The position numbers and the translations under genes were made by a program. DNA of 64,000 nucleotides from Seison nebaliae (taxonomy: Eukaryota; Rotifera; Pararotatoria; Seisonacea; Seisonidae), in assembly GCA_023231475.1 (NCBI GenBank), contig JALJEE010001688.1, positions 1 through 64,000 on the forward strand. Reading direction: 5' to 3'. Under the pieces are notes generated by a model. The model ran no database searches, had not been told where the DNA came from, and saw nothing but the letters and a program-made list of their open reading frames with translations. The first letter of the stretch is position 1. Every line of letters starts with the position of its first letter. Below are positions 25,157-37,100 of the stretch, piece after piece.

Positions 25157-27753
25157 TCTGATGTTTGTGATATCGTTCTTCGAACAACTACTTGTTAGAT
25201 GATTCAATTATCTTTGTTTATCAAATATTTATGATAATAAAATCATAGATATGAAAAAGAAATTGTGGAATGTAATATTTCATAAAATCTAGTTCTGGAA
25301 ACATTAAAAATAATATGACATGGAGAATTTCATTAAACAATGCTCTACTATGCTTAACGTCCTTCTTTCTTTTAATCGACACGAATGATGACATTGATTG
25401 TCAAATTATTTAAACCAAATTCATTGGGAGAGAATAAACAATTCCAATAATTCCAGAGAGGAATGTTATTATTTAAATTAGGGTGGTGGACAAAATACCA
25501 CCCTACTCGTTTTTTCCCAAAAAAAGAAAAACTGGCACTTTTCTTTTTTCTTTTTTTTCATAGGAAATCCCCATCAGAGGACTTTTAGTATAAAAAGTGC
25601 CACTTATTTTTTTTTGCGAAAAAAAAGCCGGGTGGTATTTTGTCTTATAACCTTAAATTATTCAAGTTCACCAAATATCGATTTATTATATTGGAAAATC
25701 TTCACTTTGAAGAAAGATGAATATAATGTTGTGAAATAAAATATTTATGGACGGCATCATTTCATACGCATCCATTTCATTACATATCATTTGATGAGGG
25801 AAATATCAAAAATAAAACATCTCCCTATTTTCAACGCTACAAACTAATTCTGAATTTAATAATTTCAATAATTTCTAGTGCTGTGATTATGATCCGTGAG
25901 TCCAAAGTGATAATACAATAATAGTAACATATATCCAATTGGCAAATCTGATTCTATTCGATTTGTTCGTATCTTCGAAATTGAAGAAAGGATAAACCTT
26001 AACATACGTTCTCAGAAGTTCCCAAATATGCGACTGTTGGATACGTTTATGTAAATTTTTAAACGCCGATTATTAAGTTACATTACGTAGGAAGCATGTG
26101 AGATCTCCTGGAAACGTAACGGAAATATTTATATTCTATTGGACGGAAAATGATTGTGTTGACATGAATAATTATCTCAACATCTTTTGGTCATCACAGC
26201 TAAATGATGATGATGGCGGAATCATTATCAATTTTTGTTTGTTCTCACTTCATTTTCCACTTTGTAATGCAATCAATTGTCAACACAACTTCTATGTGGG
26301 ATGATGAATAAGAGCAAAATGTTCTATTACATAATACGTTACCGTCAAGTATTGAAAGTAATGACTACGAACAACGTGAGAGAAATGATGGGAATATTCT
26401 TCCCACAATTTCAACAGTCTTTACGATGCACGTTCCCATGAATATTTGAATATTTTAGTTTCTCTCATTTTCTCTTAAAAAGTTACCAGAACTTCTTAAA
26501 ATGAATCATAACAGTAGATTGAATATTGATCAGCTTTCTCGAAAATGGAGTAATGTGACGTAATGGGCGAATTAGAGAATTGAACAATTTGGAGAAGAAA
26601 GAAAATAGATCTGGTGGAATGTATGAAATTCAATTATTAACCCAAATTGGATTTATGCCACTTATCCAGCCACTATTGATTCAAATCGAGTAATAATTAA
26701 TTCGTGTGAAATCAGTTTATGTAGTCTTAGAAACAATTTGAGTGAGAGAACTTCCAATAAGGAACGACCTCTTCTTCATAAGTTTATCATTACATCGCTC
26801 AATCGCCAATACAAAGGATTTGACCTAATTATTGAGTTTGTCTATTCATTCTGTTTCAATATGTAGTCATCATCAAATTTCTATGAATTTAAGTGAAATT
26901 TAATAAACGGATTAAATTTTATCAATCATCAACTAATACGACTATACGGTAATCGACAGTAAACAGTTGGAGCGCCTTTACTCTCCTTTACTTTCCCCCG
27001 TCTCACAGAGGTGTCCACTGGAAGAAAAAACAATGTGAAACACTTTCTATTTGTTTTAACTTTCACGCAATTCTTAGAAGTTTCCTCCTTCTTTCTTTCT
27101 TTCTTTCTGACCCTTATTATATAAGACGCACATCTAACAAATGACGTAAAAATAACAGAAACTTAATTTACATCTTTTCATCATATTAAATAAATAGATT
27201 AGTCAAAAAGAAGAGAAACCGACAGGTAGCATGAACGTCGAGAAGAAAATGAGTTCTCATTAGTCTTTTATATTCCACTGAACGACATGACAAATGACAT
27301 ACTCTAAATATTGATTATTATCAGACTTAAATTAAATTTTCATTTGATGTCGATAAGAAAAGAAAATAATGAACAATTCCGTGTCAATGATGAAATCGAC
27401 TTATTCTTTTAAGCTTAACACATCTATTGTGGAGGTCAGATGTCGACCTTCTATTTCTAACAGTATCCAATTACTCCTTCTTCTATTCGAACCTCAAGAA
27501 AATCAATTGATAATTGTGAGAGGGAACCATCAAAATTTCATCTTAAAACGTTTAAATTTCTTAATAGCATTCTTCATTCGATGAATGAAATGAATAAAAG
27601 GACCAATTCCACATTTATTGTCCACCAATTACTCAAAATGAACATTGAGAAAAGGAACAGATAAAAAAATTAATTTTTTTTAATTTCTTTGTTTATTTAC
27701 TCAAATCATGAATGATGAATATGTGTATTGGGGAACTGTCTTTTACTTTCAAA
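25157..27753. other. 2.6-kb non-coding region upstream of the ABCA gene
   Basis: No credible exon on either strand. It contains the MITE-like element at 25481-25652 and a short TTTC run near 27090-27110. The part next to 25156 presumably includes the ABCA promoter; the other end holds the 3' UTR of the IQ-BTB gene. Confidence 0.55.
25481..25652. mobile_element. Small inverted-repeat element, candidate MITE
   Basis: A 15-nt end GACAAAATACCACCC (25489-25503) returns as its exact reverse complement at 25630-25644. Further inside, GGCACTTTT on the left pairs with AAAAGTGCC on the right, and the poly-T and poly-A blocks between them also mirror. The whole is about 160 nt, GC-richer at its ends than the surroundings, with no open frame. 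This is the form of a non-autonomous DNA transposon. The left end also holds a small internal hairpin, GGGTGGT and ACCACCC. I cannot place a clear target-site duplication. Confidence 0.65.
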
Positions 27754-30700
27754 TTAGTCGGAACACGTAAATGGCAATGATGTAGAATTCTTACAGAGTA
27801 GGCTCTTCCTTGCGGGTGTGGTGGAGCTCTTCCGTTTGCTACGGAACTTTACTTTACCTGGTGCTAACCAATCATAACATAAACTGGTATCTAGGCTACT
27901 GGCACGTTCCCATCTTAAGTTTCCAGTTGTTGTAACTACGATTCCAGTATTCACTTTCAGTTCAGCATAATGAGCATTCCTGAAAAACGAATAATGTTCA
28001 ATGACAAAATATGTTTTAGTGAAAATCGAATGATAGGGACGATGATTGGTGAGAGGAAACAAAAGGAAATTCAATATGACTTTTCAAGTTCTCGATATTA
28101 ATTGAACAACATTTGAATTGGACGATAATTGAATGGTAAATTAATATTTAAGTGATTAAGTTTGCTAACCAATATGCTGAAAGAATGTCAAATACGATAT
28201 CTTTATAAATTTTGGAAGATTGTAAGTTCTTGCTAGCTTTCTTTGTCATTGTCGAGAGGTATGAACTTAATTTTGTGGTATCTTTGATTAGTGTGTAATT
28301 GGGAATTTGGAGTAAACACAAAGCATACGTTTCCCACCTATCCTTCTCACACGTTTCTTGATAAGACAACCATTTCAAAATCATTTCACATACATCCGCT
28401 TCATTCTCAGACGAACTTCCCAAATCAGATGAATTAGAATAAGATAATGGAAAAATAAAAAATTTGAAACGGTGCATTATTTTTTAAGCGATTTAATACG
28501 AAATTTTTTGCATCATCAAATTCACTGTTTAAGAACGGTCTCTCTTCCGACGTCACTTGTTCCAAATAAACTAAACTATCATTGCAATGGCCCGCCACAA
28601 TCAAACGAAACACATAATTCATTTTCACTTTCTTTCCATCAAATTCAATAAGTTTATAATAAATAAGAAACAGTTGAACTTCGTAAATCTTCAATAGCTT
28701 CTCGTTGAGACTACACATCTTAAAATTATTTGTTACGGCTATTAAGCGAGCTAAATTCCAGAAGGAATGTCGAGCAAATAACTGAAATCCATACATATAT
28801 AATTCTATGAAATCCCAATCACTTGCATCGATTTCTCCGCGAATATCTAATTCGATCTAAAAAATTGACATACTCTTATTCAATTCTACATAATTATGTT
28901 CCTTAACATTATGATTTAATTGAGTATACGGTTTTCCATCAACGAATTCATTCGTGTGAAATTCATCAAATAAAACGGCGAATAATTCACTATGTGCCGC
29001 TAAAATGACTTGATGGCAACTAACTGTTTTCGTTCGGACGCCTTTTCCTGATGAGAGGAATTGTTGTTAAATTTACATGAACATGGTTATGGTAAATTAT
29101 TTCTCAAGTTCTAACCTACAATGATAGTACAATCGGTAGCTATTCGAGGTTCAACGATGATCAATGATTGATACATTTTCGTCATAACATCATCAGCTCT
29201 CTCTATTATGGGAGAAAGTTTGTACAAATTAGTAAACTTGAAGTTGAATCAAACGTGCCACAACAATGCCCTTCTTTAGCAGATTTCTGATTTTTTGTTT
29301 TGCCTGTTGAGTAGAAGAATATTAAATAAAATATATAAACAAATAAAAGGAGACTAGACAAGAACGAAACGCTCGTTGTAGTAGAAGAACTGCAGCTTTA
29401 ATCAATAGAAAATCTCTTCTCGCAATATATCGCTTCCAATTCTTTTGGATAATTAACGCGAGATCGTCCAATGTTAATTCGGAACCTAACATCTCCAATC
29501 TATCCTCTATCATACAAAACTGGAAGTTAGATGAATGATTAAGCATTTGAAATTCTGGAACCTAATGAATTCTCTATGAGAGTGGCTGTTCCATCTGAAT
29601 CATATGAACTATAACTATAGTCGTCACGATATTCATCATATGTATATGGATATCCAGTATCACCTTGACCATACATTCCAGAATAGCCGTTATCAACCGA
29701 ATCTTTCGAATTCATATTTCCTTCCGGTTTCAAATATGGATCTAATGTCCAGCTTCGATTCGTTGGTCCAGTTGCATCAGGAAAATAATTCGACGTTCCT
29801 GCTAAATTTCCATCATATCCTGTAGTTGCCATATTTGTGGTATCGGCTTGAGCATCATACGAACCAGCATATACGGACGGTTCAGCTAAATAAACACTTT
29901 TCTCTCCCGTGTTAGCTGAAGTGCTTCTACCCAAATTGGTGTATTGGTCACTATTCGATTTACCGCTTTGCATTGACACATGTTTCTCAGGGAATTGTCG
30001 TGAGTCGTAGGAAGAATTGTTCATAGTCGATTGTCGAAAAGTGGAATTATATGATTGACTAAAACGAGAAGGATGATCATAACTAGACACTTTGTTATAA
30101 CTGGACTGACGGTTATATGTTGAAGGATGATTATACACACTATCATTGACACTTGAATGACGAATACTGTATGATCGACTATTGCGTTTAAGGGAACCAG
30201 AAGGACGTGAAAAACTGCTATTGTATGAAGGACGACCAGAATTTGAATCTCTTGATGATCGTGGACTTGTCCCAATACTATCCTTATTTTTAGCAGCGGT
30301 ATAAGGACGACTACTGACATAAGGAAGACCATTGTTGAAAGAGAGATATGGTGGACTCTCTTCATAAGACAATTCATTCTTATATGACGTACTCTTCGCA
30401 TAACCTTTAAGTGAACTGTTATACGGGGATGATTTTCCTGGTTTAGTATCGTCTGGACTATTCAATAAAGTAGTTGGAGAAGCACTACCAGTATTCTCTT
30501 GAACAAATTGATTAGTGGGGTTGGTCCTTTTATAAAACTTTTTGTCGAGAGGTGAAGCGAAATTGGTAACTAAATTTCCAGAATTAAAGACGGTACCTCC
30601 ACTTGGATTGGATAATAAATTCTGACCGTTAGAACTCCAATTATTATTTTTATTTGCACCCATTTCATTTTCAATAGTTCTCCTCAAAATATCTTTCACC

Positions 30701-30972
30701 GTCTTTTCTGAAATGTTGAATAATTGCTGATTATTATTGTTGTGATTATTCTGATCTATTTGGCCGATAGATGAGAATCTTCTCAATAATTTATGATACA
30801 TGAATCTCATAACAGAACTATTCTTACGGAAATCTTTTGAACGATATTTCTTCCAAAACGGATATTTTTCCAGTATATCGGGATCCATAATTCTGAATAA
30901 TAACTGAGGTAGATTGAATTGAATCATAACAGAAGAATCATTTTTGCTCTTCATTATTTTCTTCCTTGCCAT
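27754..30972 (-). CDS. IQ-motif and BTB/BACK-domain protein
   Basis: Eight exons join in frame from the ATG at 30972 to the stop at 27754. Exon 1 (to 29562) encodes a basic start (ARKKIMKSKND), a block FRIMDPDILEKYPFWKKY, then about 350 disordered residues rich in Ser, Tyr, Asn and Pro. Exon 2 (from 29506) and the next carry two IQ-like motifs (IIQKNWKRYIARR, LLQRAFRSCLAKQK), which bind calmodulin or light chains in other proteins. A BTB domain follows (DCTIIVGKG then VSCHQVILAAHSELFAVLF, about 29150-28940) and then a BACK-like helical region ending VCEMILKWLSYQ (28420-28150). The last exon (27983 onward) has no recognised domain and no Kelch repeats are visible. BTB-BACK proteins are often Cullin-3 substrate adaptors; that role is only inferred. 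Confidence 0.7.
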
Positions 30973-31363
30973 TTTGTTTAGTAAAGTAATTGTATAATTT
31001 CGAGTCCTACTATTTGTTTATGTTGATAATTTCATATTCCGATTCAAAATACTAAAATCGACTGAAACGAATTGAAGTTCACTTTTATTTTAGTTGATTC
31101 AATAAGTAGAAAAAAGTAGAATTTATGTGATAAAATTGATTTTATTGAAAGATGAAATAAAATTTAAGAAAGGAAACGACGATTGAGTAATAATATTGAT
31201 AGAAAAAAAGGAATAATGAGGAAATGTTATTATAATTAATTATATTATATTAAGTTCTTTTCATATTAAATTTGACTGGAAAAAAGGAAAGAAAGTACCG
31301 TTGGATATGAATGAGGAAAGATAACACCGAGATCTTAGTGGAAAGGTTGTTAATTTGAGTGAT
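30973..31363. other. Spacer between two minus-strand genes
   Basis: 391 bp, very AT-rich, between the stop of the SUEL-CUB gene and the start of the IQ-BTB gene, both transcribed leftward. It must hold the 3' UTR of the former and the promoter of the latter. No motif stands out. Confidence 0.45.
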
Positions 31364-34102
31364 TTATTGGAGGAAGTTTTGAGTGGAACCGAAGAAATGT
31401 TGATTATTCTGCATTGTCGTCTGCAATTCCATTCCATTGTAAATGATCGAATCGTACACGTTATTTAAACTTCCTGAATTGGGAGGTATTGTCGAGGTAG
31501 TAGTTGCAGTGATGGGTATAACTGAAGAATGATTGATTTTCGTTTGAGGTAATGTCGGTTGAGATGGAACACATATCATATGATTATCATTTGTGTATAC
31601 GACGTAGAATGGAACGGATGGATTCAAAGTCTTCTCATTCGATCCTTGCCACTTTGTTGAATTTGGATGGAAAGATTGTGACAACGACAATGACTCTTTA
31701 TTATTCGATGTTTCATTCTGTCCACTTGTTTGTATTGGCGATGATTTCTGACAATTAACTATTGGTGGAGAATTCGGAACAAAAAATTGGAAATCATTCT
31801 GTGCCAATATTTGTTGCGTAGAATTATTTTCATGTGACACATTCACATTCAATATATTAGGATGATGTTGATTAGAGTATGAGAAATGTTGATGATCGAG
31901 AAAAGTCGATCCATCTTTCGTTTGTTGTGAATTTGGGAGAATTTTTGATTTATTATTCTTGGGAGCTATCAACAAATTGGATTGACTATTTCTAATCGAT
32001 TTATTTGATTTCTTCTTTTGTTCATCTTTATTCATTGTTCGATTAGCAAATGAATCACCAGTTCCTGTAGTTGTTGTAGATAAGGAATTGTCACTTGTCT
32101 CGAAATGATCTTTTCGTGCCCTTCCTTCATCATTTCCCGATGATTCAGGTGTGGAAGATGGAAAATTATCAATTACCGTTGTTGTAGAAGTAAGATAGTT
32201 GAATGGATATGATACCTGATTATCTAAAACTAATTGATCCGATTCATTAATATTGGGCATTACCATTACACATTTATTACCGTTCATATTCTGACAATTC
32301 AACAATATTTGTTGTTGATGTAATTGTTGTGAAGTTTTAGGGAATTGTTGAACAGGAATTGAATTTGTTGTTGTTGGTGTTGTTCCTGTTAGTTTCATAG
32401 TTGAAATTGGAGGATTTGTATAGAAGTCTATGAAATAATCATTCATTGATTGTGGATTTGATGGCTTCTGTTGTACGATGAAATTAGTCGGATGATTTGT
32501 CGATGTAGAAATCGTATTCTCGTCATCTTTACCCACATGATGAATATGAGATTTGGATTTCGATTTAAAATTCTTCCGACGATTTCTAAACATAAATATC
32601 ACCACAACTATCACTACCATAAATAAACATACGAGTATAGCGATAACGCCCAAATAGAAAGATGATGTCGATTTCCCAGTCGTTAGAATGATATTCTCGT
32701 TTAATTTCACATCATTCATTCTCAATGATTTCGGTGTAGTTCCAAATGAGATTTGTGGTTTCTGTTGTTTCTGTTGGCGTTTATATTGTTCAATTTTACG
32801 TCTAATATTTAAAGATTTTCTTTCATATGATTCTTTATTTAAATTCGGTAATAATATCTTGTTATTTGTCACTGTTCTCAAGATCTCTTCAGTCGATGGC
32901 ATCATGGGCGTACTCTCCCTTTGCAACGGTTTCTTATTCGCTTTCATTACCTTCTCCTCAATTGGTTCACTATGATGAGATTGAATGTACTTTTCGGAAA
33001 GATCTTTAATATTTTCTTTCAATATTCTTCCACCACAATTGATACGTATCACATCCAACGGATCCATTTCTTCCAATTGAAGTTGTAACCAAAATCCATA
33101 ATTTTCTAACGCGTCATTCGAAAAGAAGTTGAGACTCATTGAATATAAATAAAATTGAGGTAAATGATTATTTCTCTTCATTTGTTGCTGATACTTCATT
33201 TGTGATTTATTCTGTTGATTTGTTAGAATCCGTTTATCCGATTTCTTTCCACAATAATCCGTGATTGAATGATTTGCTCGATCAATCAATTGATTATTCA
33301 TAGTTAAATCATCTTTCATATATTCGATTGTCAATCGATCTCTTGAACAATTAGAACGAATTTCATGATACTCAATATGGAACCGAATGAAATTCTTCTT
33401 CAATTCAACATTTGGATTTGCGCTCAAAATAACTAATTGACATTGACAATTTTGATCAGACGGATAATTCTGAGGATAGTTTGGAGTCACAAAATTGACA
33501 GATTTACTTTTTGACAATTTCTCCATCGAGGTTGATGAGCAGATGTCAATTATATTCTTTTTAGAAATACATTGATATTCGATAGTCAAATATCGTGAAT
33601 TCTTCTGGCATTTATGTAAATAGATTTCACGAAGATAATTCAGCTCAATCTTACAAGACTCCTGTCGATCGCATAATAAGGAGAATTCTTGAAGTGATTG
33701 AACACATGATGAATCGGAATTAACTGATTTGGCATCATATAAAGATATATATTGTTCAAGTAAATCATCATGTTCGAAAAGATATTGATTTATTGACAAA
33801 TCTTTCATAATATTCTCGTTCGATATTGTGTAAGGAGCCGAATGTTTCTTTGAAGAAAGGAATGGTTGCGCTAATTTCTGCGACGTCACTTTCTCATATG
33901 AATAGAATTCATTTCGAATGAGTAAAATCTCCGATTTGTCATAACAATGTAAATTCAGATTGTTTCCATTACTTTCCACATCATAATCATAATCTGAATT
34001 GTAATCTCTGTTTGGTATTTCGATAGTGAGACTGAAAAGATTGATATTTGCTTGAACGATGATAGAGATTGATAATATCAGGAAAATATTAATTAAACTC
34101 AT
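31364..34102 (-). CDS. Single-pass membrane protein with SUEL-lectin-like and CUB domains
   Basis: Intronless gene of 912 residues. A signal peptide opens it (LINIFLILSISIIVQA). Residues about 51-178 resemble the SUEL/galactose-binding lectin fold: LHCYDKSEILLI, then spaced cysteines, SLLCDRQESCKIEL and YLTIEYQC. Residues about 187-343 form a CUB domain with VTPNYPQNYPSDQNCQCQL and a late GFWLQLQLEE strand. A juxtamembrane stalk rich in Lys and Gln leads to a transmembrane helix at about 482-505 (YLGVIAILVCLFMVVIVVV), stopped by RNRRK. The cytosolic tail of about 400 residues is Asn, Ser, Thr and Gln-rich without a known domain. This points to a cell-surface receptor or adhesion protein. Ligand and ortholog are unknown. 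It borders the 16.7-kb non-coding region. Confidence 0.8.
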   Translation of the reverse strand: MSLINIFLILSISIIVQANINLFSLTIEIPNRDYNSDYDYDVESNGNNLNLHCYDKSEILLIRNEFYSYEKVTSQKLAQPFLSSKKHSAPYTISNENIMKDLSINQYLFEHDDLLEQYISLYDAKSVNSDSSCVQSLQEFSLLCDRQESCKIELNYLREIYLHKCQKNSRYLTIEYQCISKKNIIDICSSTSMEKLSKSKSVNFVTPNYPQNYPSDQNCQCQLVILSANPNVELKKNFIRFHIEYHEIRSNCSRDRLTIEYMKDDLTMNNQLIDRANHSITDYCGKKSDKRILTNQQNKSQMKYQQQMKRNNHLPQFYLYSMSLNFFSNDALENYGFWLQLQLEEMDPLDVIRINCGGRILKENIKDLSEKYIQSHHSEPIEEKVMKANKKPLQRESTPMMPSTEEILRTVTNNKILLPNLNKESYERKSLNIRRKIEQYKRQQKQQKPQISFGTTPKSLRMNDVKLNENIILTTGKSTSSFYLGVIAILVCLFMVVIVVVIFMFRNRRKNFKSKSKSHIHHVGKDDENTISTSTNHPTNFIVQQKPSNPQSMNDYFIDFYTNPPISTMKLTGTTPTTTNSIPVQQFPKTSQQLHQQQILLNCQNMNGNKCVMVMPNINESDQLVLDNQVSYPFNYLTSTTTVIDNFPSSTPESSGNDEGRARKDHFETSDNSLSTTTTGTGDSFANRTMNKDEQKKKSNKSIRNSQSNLLIAPKNNKSKILPNSQQTKDGSTFLDHQHFSYSNQHHPNILNVNVSHENNSTQQILAQNDFQFFVPNSPPIVNCQKSSPIQTSGQNETSNNKESLSLSQSFHPNSTKWQGSNEKTLNPSVPFYVVYTNDNHMICVPSQPTLPQTKINHSSVIPITATTTSTIPPNSGSLNNVYDSIIYNGMELQTTMQNNQHFFGSTQNFLQ

Positions 34103-37100
34103 TTTCGTACGATTATGGGATAAACGTTATTGGTAGAATTGAATGTGGGAAATATGCATTCAACAATATTGATTTTCACCACTTTTTTATTAACCTGGAA
34201 AAAAAGGTTCTTATTAAATTCAGAGAAGGCGATCTAGTTTTATAAGAGAAGAAATATGAAAGAAAGAATTATTCAATTAGCAAGTATGTTATTGGAGAAT
34301 GTTTGTTTACGTAACACTCTGACACTTGACATTTTCTCACATCTCACGATTGATGAAATAATACGAAATTCAACATATCTCCGGAAGAGAAGTGGAAGTG
34401 ATGATTATTAGTGAAGAAATTGTTTGTTTACTTCTTCTTATTCAATAAATGTGAAATGACTTGAATTAATAAATGATTTATATACATGATTGGGAGGAAT
34501 GGTAACAGTTCAAATATATTTCTAATAATTATCTACTTAATTTTAACTGCACGAAATTATCTCAGTCGCATATTAATGAACGAATAATGATCTAAAGTGG
34601 ATAATGAAGATAATGATCATTTTAACAGATAACAGCTATTGTGAAGTGGAATGGAATGGACTCTTAAATGATTTCATTTAATCCATGAACTTTGAATTCG
34701 ACTAATTTCCTTATGAATTTCACATAGATAACTATCAAATTTCTGAAGATATGGTACAGAATAGAATCATGTAGGAAATATAATGGTGCATCTGATCAGG
34801 AACTTGATCAAATTTCAAACAGATCGATTCGTCAGCAAATTTCTTCTGACAGTATAAATTAATGGGAGAATGGACAATTATTGTATTGTGAGATAATGAA
34901 AACGTTGAGGGAGTGAACTGAAAGAATTAAAATTATATGGCGGTAATTCGTGAAAATAATTATACAATTACTCGAAGTGTTCGAATCGAAGATCAACGTC
35001 TCTTTCATTCTCATTCAAATTGAGAGACTTTGCCGCCATTGTATTCCGTTAGGGAGCATGTGGTAAAGAAAGACGGGTAGACAATCGGTATTCGTGAATA
35101 TTTGCAATTCTTCTTAATTCACACAATCTAATATTTATAGATGAATTGTTGTGGAATGGAGAAATGAAAAGAAAATGGAAAAAAGTGTTAGAAATGATTC
35201 ATCGGCCGCTATCTGATATTTTAACGAGATGCTGAAGAGTTTTCCTACTAAATTTCGTTTAATTAAACCGAATGTTTAAGAAAAAAATTAAAACGTCTTC
35301 ACTCCTTCAGTAATGATGCCGACGATCACAAAATCATCAAGAATTCTTACCACCAATGTTAATGAGTAACTCATCAAAAGTCCATGTCAGTTACTTTATA
35401 CGGTAATACTTCATTTTGTGGTCATGTGCATTCACCAACATTTCCTCAACAAACTTTAAACAGTTGTGTGTAGCGTCAGAGTGAAAGAAAAGTGAAAGAA
35501 TGAAAAATAATTGTTTGTTTGTAAACAAATGGTCAACTGATAAACAAGATGGAAGGAGGAATGTAACGAGTAATGAGAATGATCACAATTTATCGAATGA
35601 TAATAATGAAGAGATGATGTTGGAGAAAATATTATTAATCATCTGAAACAAATTAATCAGATGAGAAATGTCTTTTTAACTGCTGCATTAAATACAGCAG
35701 TTCGATAGTACAAGTAAACATGAATAGTATTCCTAATACAACCACCAGAACATGGATATAAAAACAATTTTTCATTTCTTAATATTCTTCCTCTATTGTC
35801 GGCTAATGGGAAACAGTTAATACTGTTAAATTCCATTAACTAGAACGAAAGAGTAGGAAGATTCGTTGTTAGAAGGTCTTTAAATATTTTTCGACATAAT
35901 CGTCATCTAAATGACCATTGTCCATTATATCAATATAACACTTTGAGTTGGCGAAGTAAAGTCTTTTCGGTGTCGAGTAAGCGCTATTGATTCTTCTCAC
36001 TAATTCATCTCTTTTCTCCGAACTAGAATTATTACATTATAAGTAAGTGGATCTATTGATTTTTGTAACGAAACGAAAACTTGAAAAATGATAGTAATTT
36101 GAAACCAACAATCCTTTTTAAACTTTCGAATTATTCTCCACATCATCTACGTGCCAATATATATGAGAATCGTTCTCTAACGGTAAAGGTAAATTGTTGG
36201 AAGTATATATACACCTACACTCATATTGATGTACATTAAAAAATGGTTTGAATATGTATACAATTCGAGTGGAATGACTACGTTACATTACTCTTATTAT
36301 TTCCGATCTATTTTCAGTCTGTCAAATTCGTGTCGTTTCAATCACATCTTCATATGAACAACTCTAACCGTCTAAATATTTATTCATGGAATAAAGTTAT
36401 AATCAGCATGCCTCCTCACGACCAATTGTCCACATTGAATTTGAGGTCAAAACATATAGTAGAACCGGAACATTATTACGTGCTTCCAACAATTCTCAGA
36501 TGATTCGCATGATTGTTTGTCAATAAGAAAACCTTCAATATTTCTCAATTCCCACGACACACACAAATAGTAATTGGGAGGTGTTGTACATAAGCTTAAA
36601 TGAAATTCAAATTCTGTGAAATAGATTTCCGGCTGTTCCAAGTTAATTCACGGACGAAAATGGTGTTTCGGGATACAACTAATCATGCTACTAACTCCAC
36701 ATCGGGAGAAGTTGACATATGTTTGAACTAAAATTCTCCTTTTTAATTCCATCTAAATAACCACTTGTTTTAGTACACATTGTCAATAATAGTTTGCCGA
36801 GACACTTGTATGATAATGGCCATAAAATACTTCATACCGTTGTGCTATGGATATAAAAGCTCGAAAACAATGGAATAGTAATGATAGTTCACGATGCCAC
36901 CTACATTAATTAATATTCATCGATAGATTATTAACTTCAACAGGATATTTCTCGATTTTTTGCATGGAAATATGTCGTTTGGTGTGAAACGATTGCAAAT
37001 TTGAATATTTCTTAATGAACATTGTACGTTTAACGAAACTTAATATTTCGAATAAGTATGAGATCGAGATAATTGAAGGAGATTCAACATCCATTAAATT

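Noticed and set aside
31552-33009. Plus-strand open frames inside the SUEL-CUB gene
   Set aside because: They are antisense shadows of one continuous 912-codon frame.
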